The translations under genes were made by a program, and so were the position numbers. Under the pieces are notes generated by a model, which was given only the letters and a program-made list of their open reading frames with translations, ran no database searches and was not told the origin of the DNA. A stretch of DNA of 64,000 nucleotides, from contig CAYJLF010000015.1 of assembly GCA_964371055.1 (NCBI GenBank), positions 1-64,000 of the forward strand, read 5' to 3'. Source of the stretch: CAYJLF01 sp964371055 (GTDB lineage: Bacteria > Eisenbacteria > RBG-16-71-46 > CAIMUX01). This document shows positions 18,128 through 26,386 of the stretch, one piece after another (position 1 is the stretch's first letter; every line of letters starts with the position of its first letter).

Positions 18128-20617
18128 GTGCGCGCCGAACGCATCCGCTGGATCCGCTGGCCCGCCGCGCTCCTTGCTCTCGCGGTAGCGGGCGGGATTG
18201 CCTGGAGAGCATCGGGGCTCGCCCGCGAGCCCTACCTCGGGTTCAGCCAGCGCCAGGGAATCGTCGAACTCGTCTACCCGGGCGGACCGGCCGATCGCGC
18301 CGGCCTCGCGGGCGGCGACCGCATCGCGCGGATCAACGGCGTCCCGGTCTCCCAGATCGACAACATCGTCTACACGATGGGCGCGGGGGGACCCGACCGG
18401 GGAGTCTTTCTGGTCGTGCTGCGCGATGGCGTCGAGACGGCCATCGAACTCCTCCCCGAACCGCTCCCGCCCGGCGAACTGGCCTGGCAGATCGCGCACG
18501 CGGCGGTGGCCCTGGCCACGTTGCTCGTCGGCACCCTCGTCTTTCTCCGCAAGTCAGGACGGCTGACGCTGACTTTCTTCGGCATCTGCCTCGGCCTGGC
18601 GATGCTCCTCTTCCGCCCGATGGTCATCCCGTCCAGCTGGGGGCACCGTCTCGACAACGGACTGACCGAGCTCTTCTCCGCCTTCCTCCCCGGCTTGCTC
18701 GCCCACTTCTTCCTCCTCTTCCCGTACGAGCGGGCGACCCTGCAGCGGCGACCCTGGCTGCAGCTCCTGCCCTATCTCCCCGGACTCGTCATCCTCGTCC
18801 TCTCCCGTTTCGGGTCCGCCCTTCCTCTGACGGACCTTCTCGCCGACGAAGAGCGGAACCTGATCGCGCAGACCGCCGCCACCCTGTACGGGCTCGCGTC
18901 CCTCCTCTTCTCCGTCTTCCTCTTCGCGCGCGCCTATCGTCGGACGCCGCTGCCGACGATCCGGCAGAAGCTCAAGGTCGTGCTGATCGGAACGCTGCTC
19001 GGCCTGGCGCCGCTCTGCGTGGTGCTCGCCTGGCACGTTCTCTTCCCCGCCATGCCGGTTCCCGGCGATCGCGTCGCCACGCTGGCGATCTTTCTTCTCC
19101 CGGCCTCGTTCGGTTACGCCATCATCCGTCATGGCATCTTCGAAACCGAGATCCTGATCGAGCGCAGCCTGGTCTACACCGGAGTGATCGCCGCCGCGGT
19201 GCTCGCCTACCTCGTCGCCTACTTCGCGCTCCACGCCTCGCTCCGCCATGTCGAGGGGATCGAGGAACGGCTGGGCGCGGTTTTGGCGCTGGTGTTCATC
19301 GCGATTCTGGTCTCACCGCTACGCGGGCGGATGCAAGTGACGATCGACCGCTGGATCCGTCCGGACCGCTACGACACCGTCGCGGGGCTGCGCGAGGCGG
19401 CGCAATGGCTGCAAGAGGCGGGCGGCGCCGCGGAGGCCGGCCGCGCCCTCCTGCGCGCCGCGCGCCGGCTGCTGCGCGTCGAACGGGCCGCCGTCTTCGT
19501 GCCGGTGACCGGCACCGACTCGTTCCGTCTGCAGGCGAGCCTGAACGCAGAGGAGGTGGAGGTGCCCTCCGACGACGAACCAGGGCCGCGTCTCGGACGC
19601 CTCCTCTCCGACACGCTCTTCGCCCTCGCCCGTCCCTCCCTGCGGCCTGACTTCGAGGCGGAGCTGCCGTACGGCTGGCTGCCGCGCGCCGACCTCGAGG
19701 TGCTCGCCGGCATCGAAGCGCGCGTGCTCGTCCCGCTGGCGGCGGGCGATCGGCGGCTGGGGCTCCTCATCCTCGGTCCCCGCGCGCTCAGAGAGTCGTA
19801 CGGTCCGCCCGAGCTCGAACTGCTCGAAGGGCTGCAGACCCACGCCGTCGTCGCTTTGCAGAGCGAGAGATGGAAGGAAGAGAGCCGCGAGCATGCGGGA
19901 TTGCAGGAGGAGCTCTCCCTGGCCGGCTCGATCCAGCAGCAGCTTCTCCCCCGCAAGCTCCCGAACCTCGACCGCTTCGACCTCGCCGCCGGGACCGTCC
20001 CCTGCCGCGAGGTTGGCGGGGATTTCTACGACTGCCTGCCGGTCGGACCCGAGCAGCTCGCGCTCGCGATCGGTGACGTCTCGGGCAAGGGGATCCCCGC
20101 CGCACTCCTCATGGCCAGCCTGCAAGCCACTCTGCGCGCGGAGTGGACCGCCGGCGGCGAGCCCTCGGAGGTGATCGCGCGGGTCAACCGCCGGCTCTGC
20201 GGACTGGAGACTCCCGACCGCTTCGTCAGCTTCTTCTGCGGTCGCCTCGACACCGCGCGCGGCGTCTTTTCCTATGTGAACGCGGGACATCTCCAGCCGC
20301 TCCTCGTCCGCTCCGACGGCCGCGTGGAGCGACTGGGCGAGGGCGGACTGCTGCTCGGCATCCTCCCGGACGCGCCCTACACCGGCGAAGAAGTCGGCCT
20401 GGAGCCCGGAGACGTGCTCGTGATGTTCACCGACGGCGTGACCGAGCGCGGCGCGCCGAACATCCTCTTCCGCGAGGAGGATCTCGCCGCGGTCGTGGCG
20501 CGCCACCGGCACCTCTCCGCCGCCGATCTCATGGGACGCATCCTCGAGGTGCTGGAGAGCCGCACCGGCTCGCTGGCCGATGACGACACGACGCTCCTGG
20601 TGCTGAAGGCGCTGTGA
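18128..20617 (+). CDS. Membrane PDZ-GAF-SpoIIE protein phosphatase (RsbU-like)
   Basis: An 829-residue multidomain signalling protein. An N-terminal membrane helix precedes a PDZ domain (about 33-112: GIVELVYPGGPADRAGLAGG, DRIARINGVPV). About nine membrane helices follow (about 125-405), then a GAF-like domain (about 430-600) and a C-terminal PP2C/SpoIIE phosphatase. The phosphatase has LAGSIQQQLLPRKLP, EVGGDFYD, GDVSGKGIPAALLM, FTDGVTERG and DDDTTLLVL, keeping the metal-binding aspartates. Such enzymes dephosphorylate anti-sigma-factor antagonists; the partner is not encoded nearby. GTG 18128 has AAAGGAG 10 bases upstream. PDZ plus SpoIIE in one chain is uncommon. Confidence 0.88.
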   Translation: MRAERIRWIRWPAALLALAVAGGIAWRASGLAREPYLGFSQRQGIVELVYPGGPADRAGLAGGDRIARINGVPVSQIDNIVYTMGAGGPDRGVFLVVLRDGVETAIELLPEPLPPGELAWQIAHAAVALATLLVGTLVFLRKSGRLTLTFFGICLGLAMLLFRPMVIPSSWGHRLDNGLTELFSAFLPGLLAHFFLLFPYERATLQRRPWLQLLPYLPGLVILVLSRFGSALPLTDLLADEERNLIAQTAATLYGLASLLFSVFLFARAYRRTPLPTIRQKLKVVLIGTLLGLAPLCVVLAWHVLFPAMPVPGDRVATLAIFLLPASFGYAIIRHGIFETEILIERSLVYTGVIAAAVLAYLVAYFALHASLRHVEGIEERLGAVLALVFIAILVSPLRGRMQVTIDRWIRPDRYDTVAGLREAAQWLQEAGGAAEAGRALLRAARRLLRVERAAVFVPVTGTDSFRLQASLNAEEVEVPSDDEPGPRLGRLLSDTLFALARPSLRPDFEAELPYGWLPRADLEVLAGIEARVLVPLAAGDRRLGLLILGPRALRESYGPPELELLEGLQTHAVVALQSERWKEESREHAGLQEELSLAGSIQQQLLPRKLPNLDRFDLAAGTVPCREVGGDFYDCLPVGPEQLALAIGDVSGKGIPAALLMASLQATLRAEWTAGGEPSEVIARVNRRLCGLETPDRFVSFFCGRLDTARGVFSYVNAGHLQPLLVRSDGRVERLGEGGLLLGILPDAPYTGEEVGLEPGDVLVMFTDGVTERGAPNILFREEDLAAVVARHRHLSAADLMGRILEVLESRTGSLADDDTTLLVLKAL

Positions 20618-20619
20618 GG

Positions 20620-20639
20620 CGGGGGCCGCGGGGCCCCCG
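20620..20639 (+). terminator. GC-rich hairpin after the phosphatase gene
   Basis: Perfect 8-base stem CGGGGGCC/GGCCCCCG with loop GCGG, starting 2 bases past the stop codon. It has no U-run, so it may be only a weak terminator or an mRNA stabiliser. Confidence 0.4.
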
Positions 20640-20844
20640 GACCGCGGCACGGCCGGCCCCGGATGCCCGCCCCCCCTTGCACAATCCAAGCTCGTCCGCC
20701 TCGCTTTTTGCCGCCGGAAGCCCCGACCGGTTGCGCTTTGCCCACCTCTCCCGGAGCTCCATCGTGCCGAATCCGGACCGTGATCCCCGCCTCCACCCGA
20801 TTCGCCTCAAGCCGCGGGCCGTGTAAGCCGAACTGCATGAATGG

Positions 20845-20997
20845 ATGCCGGAACGAATGTCCCGCCTGGGTCGGGTGCTCATGGAAGGGCTGTGGGCGGG
20901 GCAGGAACCCGCGGCGACGCGGGAACCGAAATTGCAGGGATCGGGAGCGTGTTCCAAGGCTACAGGGGAATCCCCGAGTAGCGCATCTGGAGGAGCG
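20845..20997 (+). ncRNA. Unassigned structured leader before a 19-codon ORF
   Basis: Consecutive potential hairpins: CCCGCG-GCGA-CGCGGG with a GNRA-type tetraloop (near 20910-20925); GGAAC(CGA)...(TCG)...GTTCC (about 20928-20957); and GCTAC enclosing GGGG-AAT-CCCC closed by GTAGC (about 20960-20983). They stop just before a strong Shine-Dalgarno. I could not match the arrangement to a riboswitch class I know. It is proposed as a structured RNA by eye only. Confidence 0.3.
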
Positions 20998-21057
20998 ATG
21001 CTTCTCGCAATCCTGGGACTGATCGGAATCGACCTTTTCTGGTGGCTGAGGCGGTAA
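20998..21057 (+). CDS. Possible 19-residue hydrophobic membrane peptide
   Basis: The ORF encodes MLLAILGLIGIDLFWWLRR. ATG 20998 is preceded by TGGAGGAGCG, an excellent Shine-Dalgarno. The product is one hydrophobic helix ending in two tryptophans and two arginines, a typical single-pass membrane micropeptide layout. It lies alone between convergent genes, after a structured leader, and is followed by an inverted repeat (TGGTGG-CTG with CAG-CCG-CCACCA). It could be a small membrane regulator, a type I-toxin-like peptide or a chance ORF. No homologue is known to me. Confidence 0.35.
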   Translation: MLLAILGLIGIDLFWWLRR

Positions 21058-21237
21058 GGACACTCCAGCCGCCACCAAGAGGTCAGGTCACGCAGAGCGG
21101 GGGAGCCGGGCGCGAAGGCCCGGTCCACGCGGCCGGCGAGAGCGGGCTATGAAACGCTGGCCGCGCCCCGGGTGTGAATCCGCGATGCTTACGGGTCCGC
21201 CCGTCTCCTCCGGTCCGCACGCGCGCGACGCGTGCCC
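21058..21237. other. Gap between convergent genes
   Basis: GC-rich non-coding sequence between the micropeptide ORF and the uppP stop. Only the inverted repeat overlapping the end of the micropeptide ORF was noticed; nothing else is supported. Confidence 0.4.
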
Positions 21238-22056
21238 TCAGCGCATCCCCAGGAAGATGATCCCCAGCACGCCCACGACCAGGCAGTAGACGCCGAACCA
21301 GCCGAAGCGCCCGCGCCGCACGATCTGCAGCAACCACGCGATCGAGGCATACCCCAGCACGAACGAGACGACGAACCCCAGCGCGTAGAGCCCGGCGCTT
21401 CCTCCCGACCAGCCGCTCGCGAGCGCCTTCGCCTTGAAGACCACCGCGCCCAGGATCGCCGGAATCGAGAGGAGAAAGGAGAACCGCGCCGCCTCCTCGG
21501 GACGGACCCCGCGGAAGAAACCGGCCGCGATGGTCGAACCGCTGCGCGAGATCCCGGGGAAGAGCGCCGCCATCTGGAAGAACCCGATCACCAGAGCGTC
21601 CGATTTCCAGACCGGCCGGCTGCCGCGCCGCACGCGCATCGTCGAGAGGAGCAGGAGGCCGGTCAGACAAAGGCAGACGCACGCCAGGCGCGGATCTTCG
21701 AAAGCGCGCTCCACCGCATCGCCGAAGGTGAGCGCTCCGATCACCGCCGGCACCGTCCCGATCACGAGCAGGACCAGCATGTTCGCCGCCGAGCGTTCGC
21801 TTGACCCGCGCCGGCCGGCGATCCAGCGCGTCACCCCCGCCACGATCTGGCCGAGATCACGGCCGTAGTAGAGGAGCACCGCCAGGAGCGTCCCGAGGTG
21901 CAGCGTCAACTCGAGCGCGATCCCGGGCTCGCGCAGCCCGAGCAAGGCGCTGGAGAGCACCAGGTGCGCGGAGGAGGAGACGGGCAGAAACTCCGTCAAT
22001 CCCTGCACGGCGGCCAGGATCACGACCGCAAGCCAGGCAGGGAGGTTAGCCGGCAT
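21238..22056 (-). CDS. uppP: Undecaprenyl-diphosphate phosphatase UppP (BacA)
   Basis: A 272-residue integral membrane enzyme that recycles undecaprenyl pyrophosphate to the monophosphate lipid carrier for peptidoglycan synthesis. Both signature loops are present: AVQGLTEFLPVSSSAHLVL (about residues 16-34, with the catalytic Glu) and PGISRSGSTIAAGFFRGV (with the essential Arg). Eight hydrophobic segments are visible. ATG 22056 shares one base with the trpA TGA (TGATG), so translation is coupled. GGAGG lies upstream at good spacing. Overexpression of this family is known to give bacitracin resistance. Confidence 0.95.
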   Translation of the reverse strand: MPANLPAWLAVVILAAVQGLTEFLPVSSSAHLVLSSALLGLREPGIALELTLHLGTLLAVLLYYGRDLGQIVAGVTRWIAGRRGSSERSAANMLVLLVIGTVPAVIGALTFGDAVERAFEDPRLACVCLCLTGLLLLSTMRVRRGSRPVWKSDALVIGFFQMAALFPGISRSGSTIAAGFFRGVRPEEAARFSFLLSIPAILGAVVFKAKALASGWSGGSAGLYALGFVVSFVLGYASIAWLLQIVRRGRFGWFGVYCLVVGVLGIIFLGMR

Positions 22057-22874
22057 CACGTGCCTCCGTCCAGCGTCCGGCGCAGCCCCGAGGCCAGAGC
22101 GCGGATCGCCTCCAGTCGTTCGTCTTCAGACCTGTCTTCAGCGAGCAGCTCGATCCAGCGCGCGCCGACCACGACCCCGTCGACCAGATGCAGCAGCGAT
22201 TCCGCATCCCTCGGCGCGCGGATGCCGAACCCCGCGATGACGGGAACTGAGGTCTCTCGCCGCACCCGCTCCACCTGCGCGGCCAGGTTGGCGGCGAAAG
22301 CTCCTCCCTGGCCCGTCACGCCGGTGCGCGTGACGCAGTAGACGTAGCCGTCCGCCGCGGCCGCCAGGATCGGGATCCGTTCCGCGGCCGTGGTGGGCGC
22401 CACGAGGATGACCCGCTCCAGTCCGGACTCGCGGAAAGCCGACCAGACCTCCGGCAGTTCCTCCGGCGGGAGATCCGAGACCAGGATGCCGGCGACGCCG
22501 GTCTCTCTCGCGCGCGCGGCGAACCGCTCAGCGCCGAAGGCCAGGATCGGGTTCACGTAGGTCATGAGCACCACGGGCAGGTTCCATCCCTCACCGCGCC
22601 GCTCGATTTCCTGGAAGATCCGCTCGACCGTGACGCCGGAGGCGAGGGCGTGCTGGGATGACGCCTGGATCGTCGGTCCATCCGCGAGAGGATCACTGAA
22701 GGGGATACCCAGCTCGAGCAGGTCGGCGCCGGCGGTGGAGAGCTCCCGGACTGCCCGGTCGAAGAGGTCCCAGTCGGGATACCCGGCGGTCAGGAAGGGG
22801 ACGAGCGCGCGGCCACCCGCGGCGCGCCGCGCCAGGATCGCCCGGCGGGCCGAGAACCGATCACTCACGACCAC
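22056..22874 (-). CDS. trpA: Tryptophan synthase alpha chain
   Basis: A 272-residue TIM barrel that cleaves indole-3-glycerol phosphate to indole and glyceraldehyde-3-phosphate. The catalytic pair is present as E54 and D65 in LLELGIPFSDPLADGPTIQ, matching E49/D60 of the Salmonella enzyme. Phosphate-site loops VTRTGVTG and GFGIRAP are conserved. No trpB or other trp gene is in the window, so it is either the end of a trp operon read from elsewhere or an isolated trpA. GTG 22874 overlaps the upstream TPR gene by 14 bases; GTG 22868 is an alternative. Confidence 0.96.
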   Translation of the reverse strand: MVVSDRFSARRAILARRAAGGRALVPFLTAGYPDWDLFDRAVRELSTAGADLLELGIPFSDPLADGPTIQASSQHALASGVTVERIFQEIERRGEGWNLPVVLMTYVNPILAFGAERFAARARETGVAGILVSDLPPEELPEVWSAFRESGLERVILVAPTTAAERIPILAAAADGYVYCVTRTGVTGQGGAFAANLAAQVERVRRETSVPVIAGFGIRAPRDAESLLHLVDGVVVGARWIELLAEDRSEDERLEAIRALASGLRRTLDGGT

Positions 22875-23958
22875 CCAGCCGGTCGGCCGCCTGGTAGCAG
22901 AGGAGCGCCCGCTCCGACTGCCCCTTCTTGTCGTAGGCGACGCCGAGGTAGAAGTGGGCGCGACCGTTCGTCGGCTCGAGGTCGACCACCCGCTCCAGGC
23001 ACTCGATCGCCAGGCCGGGCTGGTCCTTCTTGTTGTAGGCCACGCCGAGATAGTAGAGCGCGGCCGCGGCGTTGGGCCGCGCCTGCACGCAGGCCTGCAG
23101 CAGCTTCACGCTGGCGTCGTAGGCTCCCTTTCGGACGTAGACCAGCCCGAGGTTGAAGCTGATCTCCCAGTTCCCCGGATCGAGGGCCTGGGCGCGGCGC
23201 AGCTCGTTCAGCGCCTCTTCCGGCGCGCTCTCCATCAAGGCCACGCCGAGGTTGAAGCGGGCCAGGGCGCAGTCCGGATCGATCTCCAGCGCCCGCCTGA
23301 ATTCCTCGACCGCGTCCTTCTTCCGCCCGAGATCGCCGTACGCCGCTCCGAGATTGCAGTGGCTCTCGACGCTGCGCGGATTCGCCTCGATCGCCCGGCG
23401 GAAAGCCGTGATCGCCAGCTCGCTCTTCCCCATCTGGTCGTAGATCACGCCGAGGTTGATCTGCGCCTTCGTCATCGTGGGATCGAGGACGAGGCAGCGC
23501 TCGAATCCAGCCAGCGCCTCCTCGTCGGCATGGAGCTTCATCTGCGTCACGGCGAGGCGAAAGGCTGCCTCGGCATCCTCCGGCGCCCGCGAGACCGCCT
23601 GCCGGTGCTCGTCGCGGGCCTCGTCGAGACGTCCCGTTTCCTCGAGCATCCGGCCCCGGAGTGTCCAGTAGGGGGCGCGATCCTCGAAGGCCGCGCCCAG
23701 CAGGCCCAACAACTCGTGCGCCTCGGCCGCCCGGCCCGACTGCCGGGATGCCTCGCAGAAGAGTTCGACCAGGGTCCACTCCGGCGGGGAGGCCGCGCGG
23801 ATCCTCCCCTCCAGCATCTCGGCCGCCTGCAGATGGCGCCCGGCCGTCATGTAGCCGCGCGCCAGCGCCAGGAACGCTTCCAGGTCCTGCGGGTGCTGGC
23901 GCTGGCGACGCTCGAGATCCTCGATCCGGCGCTGGTTTCGATCATCAGGGTGCGACAT
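22861..23958 (-). CDS. Tetratricopeptide-repeat protein
   Basis: A cytoplasmic protein of 365 residues built almost wholly of TPR motifs. At least eight 34-residue units are visible from about residue 95, for example AQINLGVIYDQMGKSELAIT, SHCNLGAAYGDLGRKKDAVE and AHFYLGVAYDKKGQSERALL. No signal peptide or catalytic domain is present. TPR superhelices mediate protein-protein contacts; the partner is unknown. ATG 23958 (MSHPDDRNQ) is favoured over an in-frame upstream start. It precedes trpA and uppP on the same strand with overlapping ends. Confidence 0.85.
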   Translation of the reverse strand: MSHPDDRNQRRIEDLERRQRQHPQDLEAFLALARGYMTAGRHLQAAEMLEGRIRAASPPEWTLVELFCEASRQSGRAAEAHELLGLLGAAFEDRAPYWTLRGRMLEETGRLDEARDEHRQAVSRAPEDAEAAFRLAVTQMKLHADEEALAGFERCLVLDPTMTKAQINLGVIYDQMGKSELAITAFRRAIEANPRSVESHCNLGAAYGDLGRKKDAVEEFRRALEIDPDCALARFNLGVALMESAPEEALNELRRAQALDPGNWEISFNLGLVYVRKGAYDASVKLLQACVQARPNAAAALYYLGVAYNKKDQPGLAIECLERVVDLEPTNGRAHFYLGVAYDKKGQSERALLCYQAADRLGGRE

Positions 23959-24062
23959 GCTCGACCTCGGTGCTCTCCGCGCGCACGCACAGGCGATCTG
24001 CACGTAAGGGGGACGATAGGGAGAGCCGCGGGGTCAAGTCAAGGCGCACGAGCCGGGCGCTA

Positions 24063-24983
24063 CTACAGCCCGGGACAGAGCCACTTGAGAATCTTCACGC
24101 CGGACTCTTCGACGTGCATCTCGTAGTAGGCGTCGGCCTCGATGCGGTAGCGCGTCCCGCTGATCGCCGCGGGACCACGGGGCCGGCTCGGCATCAAGCT
24201 CGACGTGATCCGACCGCGCGACAGGTCGACGAGTTCCAGCCGCTCGCGTCCATCCCGTCGCAGGACGACCAGGAGACGTCCCGCTCCCGACGCGCGCAGC
24301 ATGCCCGACGCCAACACGTGTCCCTCGACGGTGGAGATGGGACCCGACTGCAGGGCGTACTTCACCCGCTCCTTTCCGACCGGCAGGCCGGGTCGCGCGA
24401 CCTGCCTTTCCAGCGGCACGGGGCGGCCATCGTGGATCAGGACCGCGGCCTGCGCGAGGCGCTGAAGCAAGTGGACTCCATCGTCGGCCACGACAAGCTT
24501 GTACGGCTCCGCCGCCTCTTCCGGCGGCGCGAGTTCTCCCCCGAGCACGAACTTGAGCTCCGCCGCCGTCTTTCCCTCGCGGTCCCAGACCACGACCAGC
24601 GGCAGCCGATCGCGCTGGGCGAGGAAGAAGACCTGTCCGTAGGCGACCCTGAAGTCGGTCATTTCGTGGCACGACACGCCGGCCAGGCTCGGGATCGAAT
24701 CCCGTCGCGCCAGGCTTCCGGCGCGGTCGAAGACCGACAGGATGCCCGCCACGCGGTCGAAGAGGTAGATCTCGCCGCCCGACACCTCGAAGAGTGGTCC
24801 CGGAAACCCGCCGCCCGCCTCGCGATCGCCCGCGGCACACTCCCCCGGGGCGTTCCCCCAGGGCAGGTGCACGGCGAGCGATTCCGCGCATTGGGGCACG
24901 AGATCGGTCTGTGCCGCCGCGGGCCAGCCGCAGATCAGAGACGCCAGGATGAGTCCCAGGGCGATCCAGCGAGATGCATGCAC
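24063..24983 (-). CDS. Secreted protein of unknown function, beta-propeller-like
   Basis: A 306-residue protein with a clear signal peptide (WIALGLILASLICGWPAAAQ). The body is rich in short beta-strand motifs alternating hydrophobic and polar residues (GGEIYLFDRVAGILSVFDRA, LVVADDGVHLLQRL, LLVVLRRDGRERLELVDLSR). This resembles six-bladed beta-propeller proteins of the 6-bladed/NHL type. Start GTG 24983 is inferred from GAGGGAGG upstream and the position of the signal peptide. No family was recognised. It lies 104 bases upstream of the TPR-trpA-uppP unit on the same strand. Confidence 0.6.
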   Translation of the reverse strand: MHASRWIALGLILASLICGWPAAAQTDLVPQCAESLAVHLPWGNAPGECAAGDREAGGGFPGPLFEVSGGEIYLFDRVAGILSVFDRAGSLARRDSIPSLAGVSCHEMTDFRVAYGQVFFLAQRDRLPLVVVWDREGKTAAELKFVLGGELAPPEEAAEPYKLVVADDGVHLLQRLAQAAVLIHDGRPVPLERQVARPGLPVGKERVKYALQSGPISTVEGHVLASGMLRASGAGRLLVVLRRDGRERLELVDLSRGRITSSLMPSRPRGPAAISGTRYRIEADAYYEMHVEESGVKILKWLCPGL

Positions 24984-25184
24984 GGCGGGTCCTCCCTCGG
25001 TTCCAAAAAAGCCCCGTAGTCGGGTCGGCGCTCCGGAGGCGGCGACTTCGACGGTCGCCCCACTATAACCGGCCGCACCGGATGGCGGAACCCGCTCCGG
25101 CCCCCCGGGTATAGGCCCCCGTGCCTGGGAGGTGGGGCCGAACCGGTCGGTGCACCCGGTCTCTTGGTTACGGTCCGGCGGTGG
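24984..25184 (-). other. Leader region with possible attenuator
   Basis: Upstream of the secreted-protein gene, the minus strand reads CCCG-ACTA-CGGG followed by GCTTTTTTGG (about 25005-25025), a short terminator-like hairpin before the Shine-Dalgarno. Farther upstream is a TATAGT box (about 25065-25070). The hairpin has only four or five base pairs, so attenuation is speculative. Confidence 0.25.
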
Positions 25185-25214
25185 TTGACGGCGGGCGGGC
25201 ACGGCCCCTAAGAT
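25185..25214 (+). promoter_or_regulatory. Sigma-70 promoter of the Gld-type ABC operon
   Basis: TTGACG at 25185-25190, an 18-base spacer and TAAGAT at 25209-25214. The -35 box matches five of six. The leader to the first ATG would be about 150 bases and holds no other recognised signal. Confidence 0.45.
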
Positions 25215-25369
25215 CCGGGCGCATCGCGGAGCGCGGCGAGTCGGTTATTGCTCGCCAAACGTCATACCGACAATGAGTTGAAGCAACCGAGGGAACTGCC
25301 GCGGGCCGTCCCCGTCGGGACTGTGCGTGTTGCCCTTGGCATTGCCCTTGGTAACCGGCGCGAGGAACC

Positions 25370-26386
25370 ATGATCGAAGTCCGAAATCTGACCAAACGAT
25401 TCGGGACGACGGTGGCAGTGAACGACGTCACCTTCGATGTCCCCAGCGGTGAGGTGGTCGGGTTCCTGGGGCCCAACGGGGCCGGCAAGACCACCACGAT
25501 GCGGATCCTGACCTGCTACCTGCCGGCCGATGCGGGAACCGCTCGCGTCGCGGGGTACGACACCTTCGAGGACGCCGTAGAAGTACGGCGGCGGATCGGC
25601 TATCTGCCCGAGAGCGCCCCGCTTTACCTCGACATGGGAGTCGTCGAGTACCTTCGGTTCGTCGCCGGGATGCGCGGCCTCCCGCCGGCGGCCCACACCG
25701 ACCGCATCCGCCGGATGATCGAGGTCTGCGGCCTCGGCGCGATGCTCCAGAAGGACATCGGTCAGCTCTCCAAGGGATACCGGCAGCGGGTCGGGCTCGC
25801 GGCCACGCTGATCCACGATCCCGATGTCCTGGTCCTCGACGAGCCGACCAGCGGCCTCGACCCTAGCCAGATCATCGAGATCCGCGAACTGATCCGGGAG
25901 ATCGGCCGGGAGAAGACGGTCATCCTCTCCACCCACATCCTCCCCGAGGTCGAAGCCACCTGCTCGCGCGTGCTCATCATCGCCGAGGGACGGATCGTCG
26001 CCGCCGGCACCACGGCCGAGCTGACGCGCCTGGCGGCCGGCCGCGCGACCACCTGCGTCGCCTTCAAGGCGGCGCCGGGCGTGGTCGAGCCGAGACTGCG
26101 CGCTCTCGCCGGCGTGGAGGAGCTGCACCTGCTCGACGCGCCGCGGCCGGATATCGCGCGTTACGAAGTCATCAGTCCCACCGGATTCGAGATGGCCGAG
26201 GCGCTCTTCGGCCTCGCCGTGCGCGAAGGCTGGACCCTGACCGAGCTGCACACGGGTGCCCTCAGCCTGGAGCAGGTCTTCCTGCGCCTGACGACGGGCG
26301 ACCGGCCTTCCACCGGGGGCCGGGTTCCCGCGCCTGAGAGCGCGGCGGCCTCGCGGGAAGTGCCGACCAGGGAGGAACAGTCATGA
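25370..26386 (+). CDS. ABC transporter ATP-binding protein (GldA-like)
   Basis: A 338-residue ATPase. It has Walker A GPNGAGKT (34-41), Q-loop region YLPESAPLYLDMGVVEYLRF, signature LSKGYRQRVGLA and Walker B VLVLDEPTSGLDP with the H-loop STHILPEVEATC. The C-terminal 100 residues form the accessory domain of the Gld/Nat-type exporters, followed by a Pro/Ser/Glu-rich tail. Downstream genes encode the membrane permease and the auxiliary subunit, so it powers that exporter. In Bacteroidetes the GldA-F-G complex is needed for gliding; elsewhere the substrate is unknown. ATG 25370 has GAGGAACC upstream; the stop overlaps the permease start by four bases. Confidence 0.9.
   Translation: MIEVRNLTKRFGTTVAVNDVTFDVPSGEVVGFLGPNGAGKTTTMRILTCYLPADAGTARVAGYDTFEDAVEVRRRIGYLPESAPLYLDMGVVEYLRFVAGMRGLPPAAHTDRIRRMIEVCGLGAMLQKDIGQLSKGYRQRVGLAATLIHDPDVLVLDEPTSGLDPSQIIEIRELIREIGREKTVILSTHILPEVEATCSRVLIIAEGRIVAAGTTAELTRLAAGRATTCVAFKAAPGVVEPRLRALAGVEELHLLDAPRPDIARYEVISPTGFEMAEALFGLAVREGWTLTELHTGALSLEQVFLRLTTGDRPSTGGRVPAPESAAASREVPTREEQS

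Noticed and set aside
20845..20997. Match to a known riboswitch such as ZTP (CCGCCTGGG) or the glnA/Downstream-peptide motif
   Set aside because: Only short fragments agree and the essential conserved positions are absent.
21080..21110. GGTCAGGTC suggesting an SRP RNA
   Set aside because: The GGAAGGAAGCAGC part of the SRP tetraloop domain is missing.
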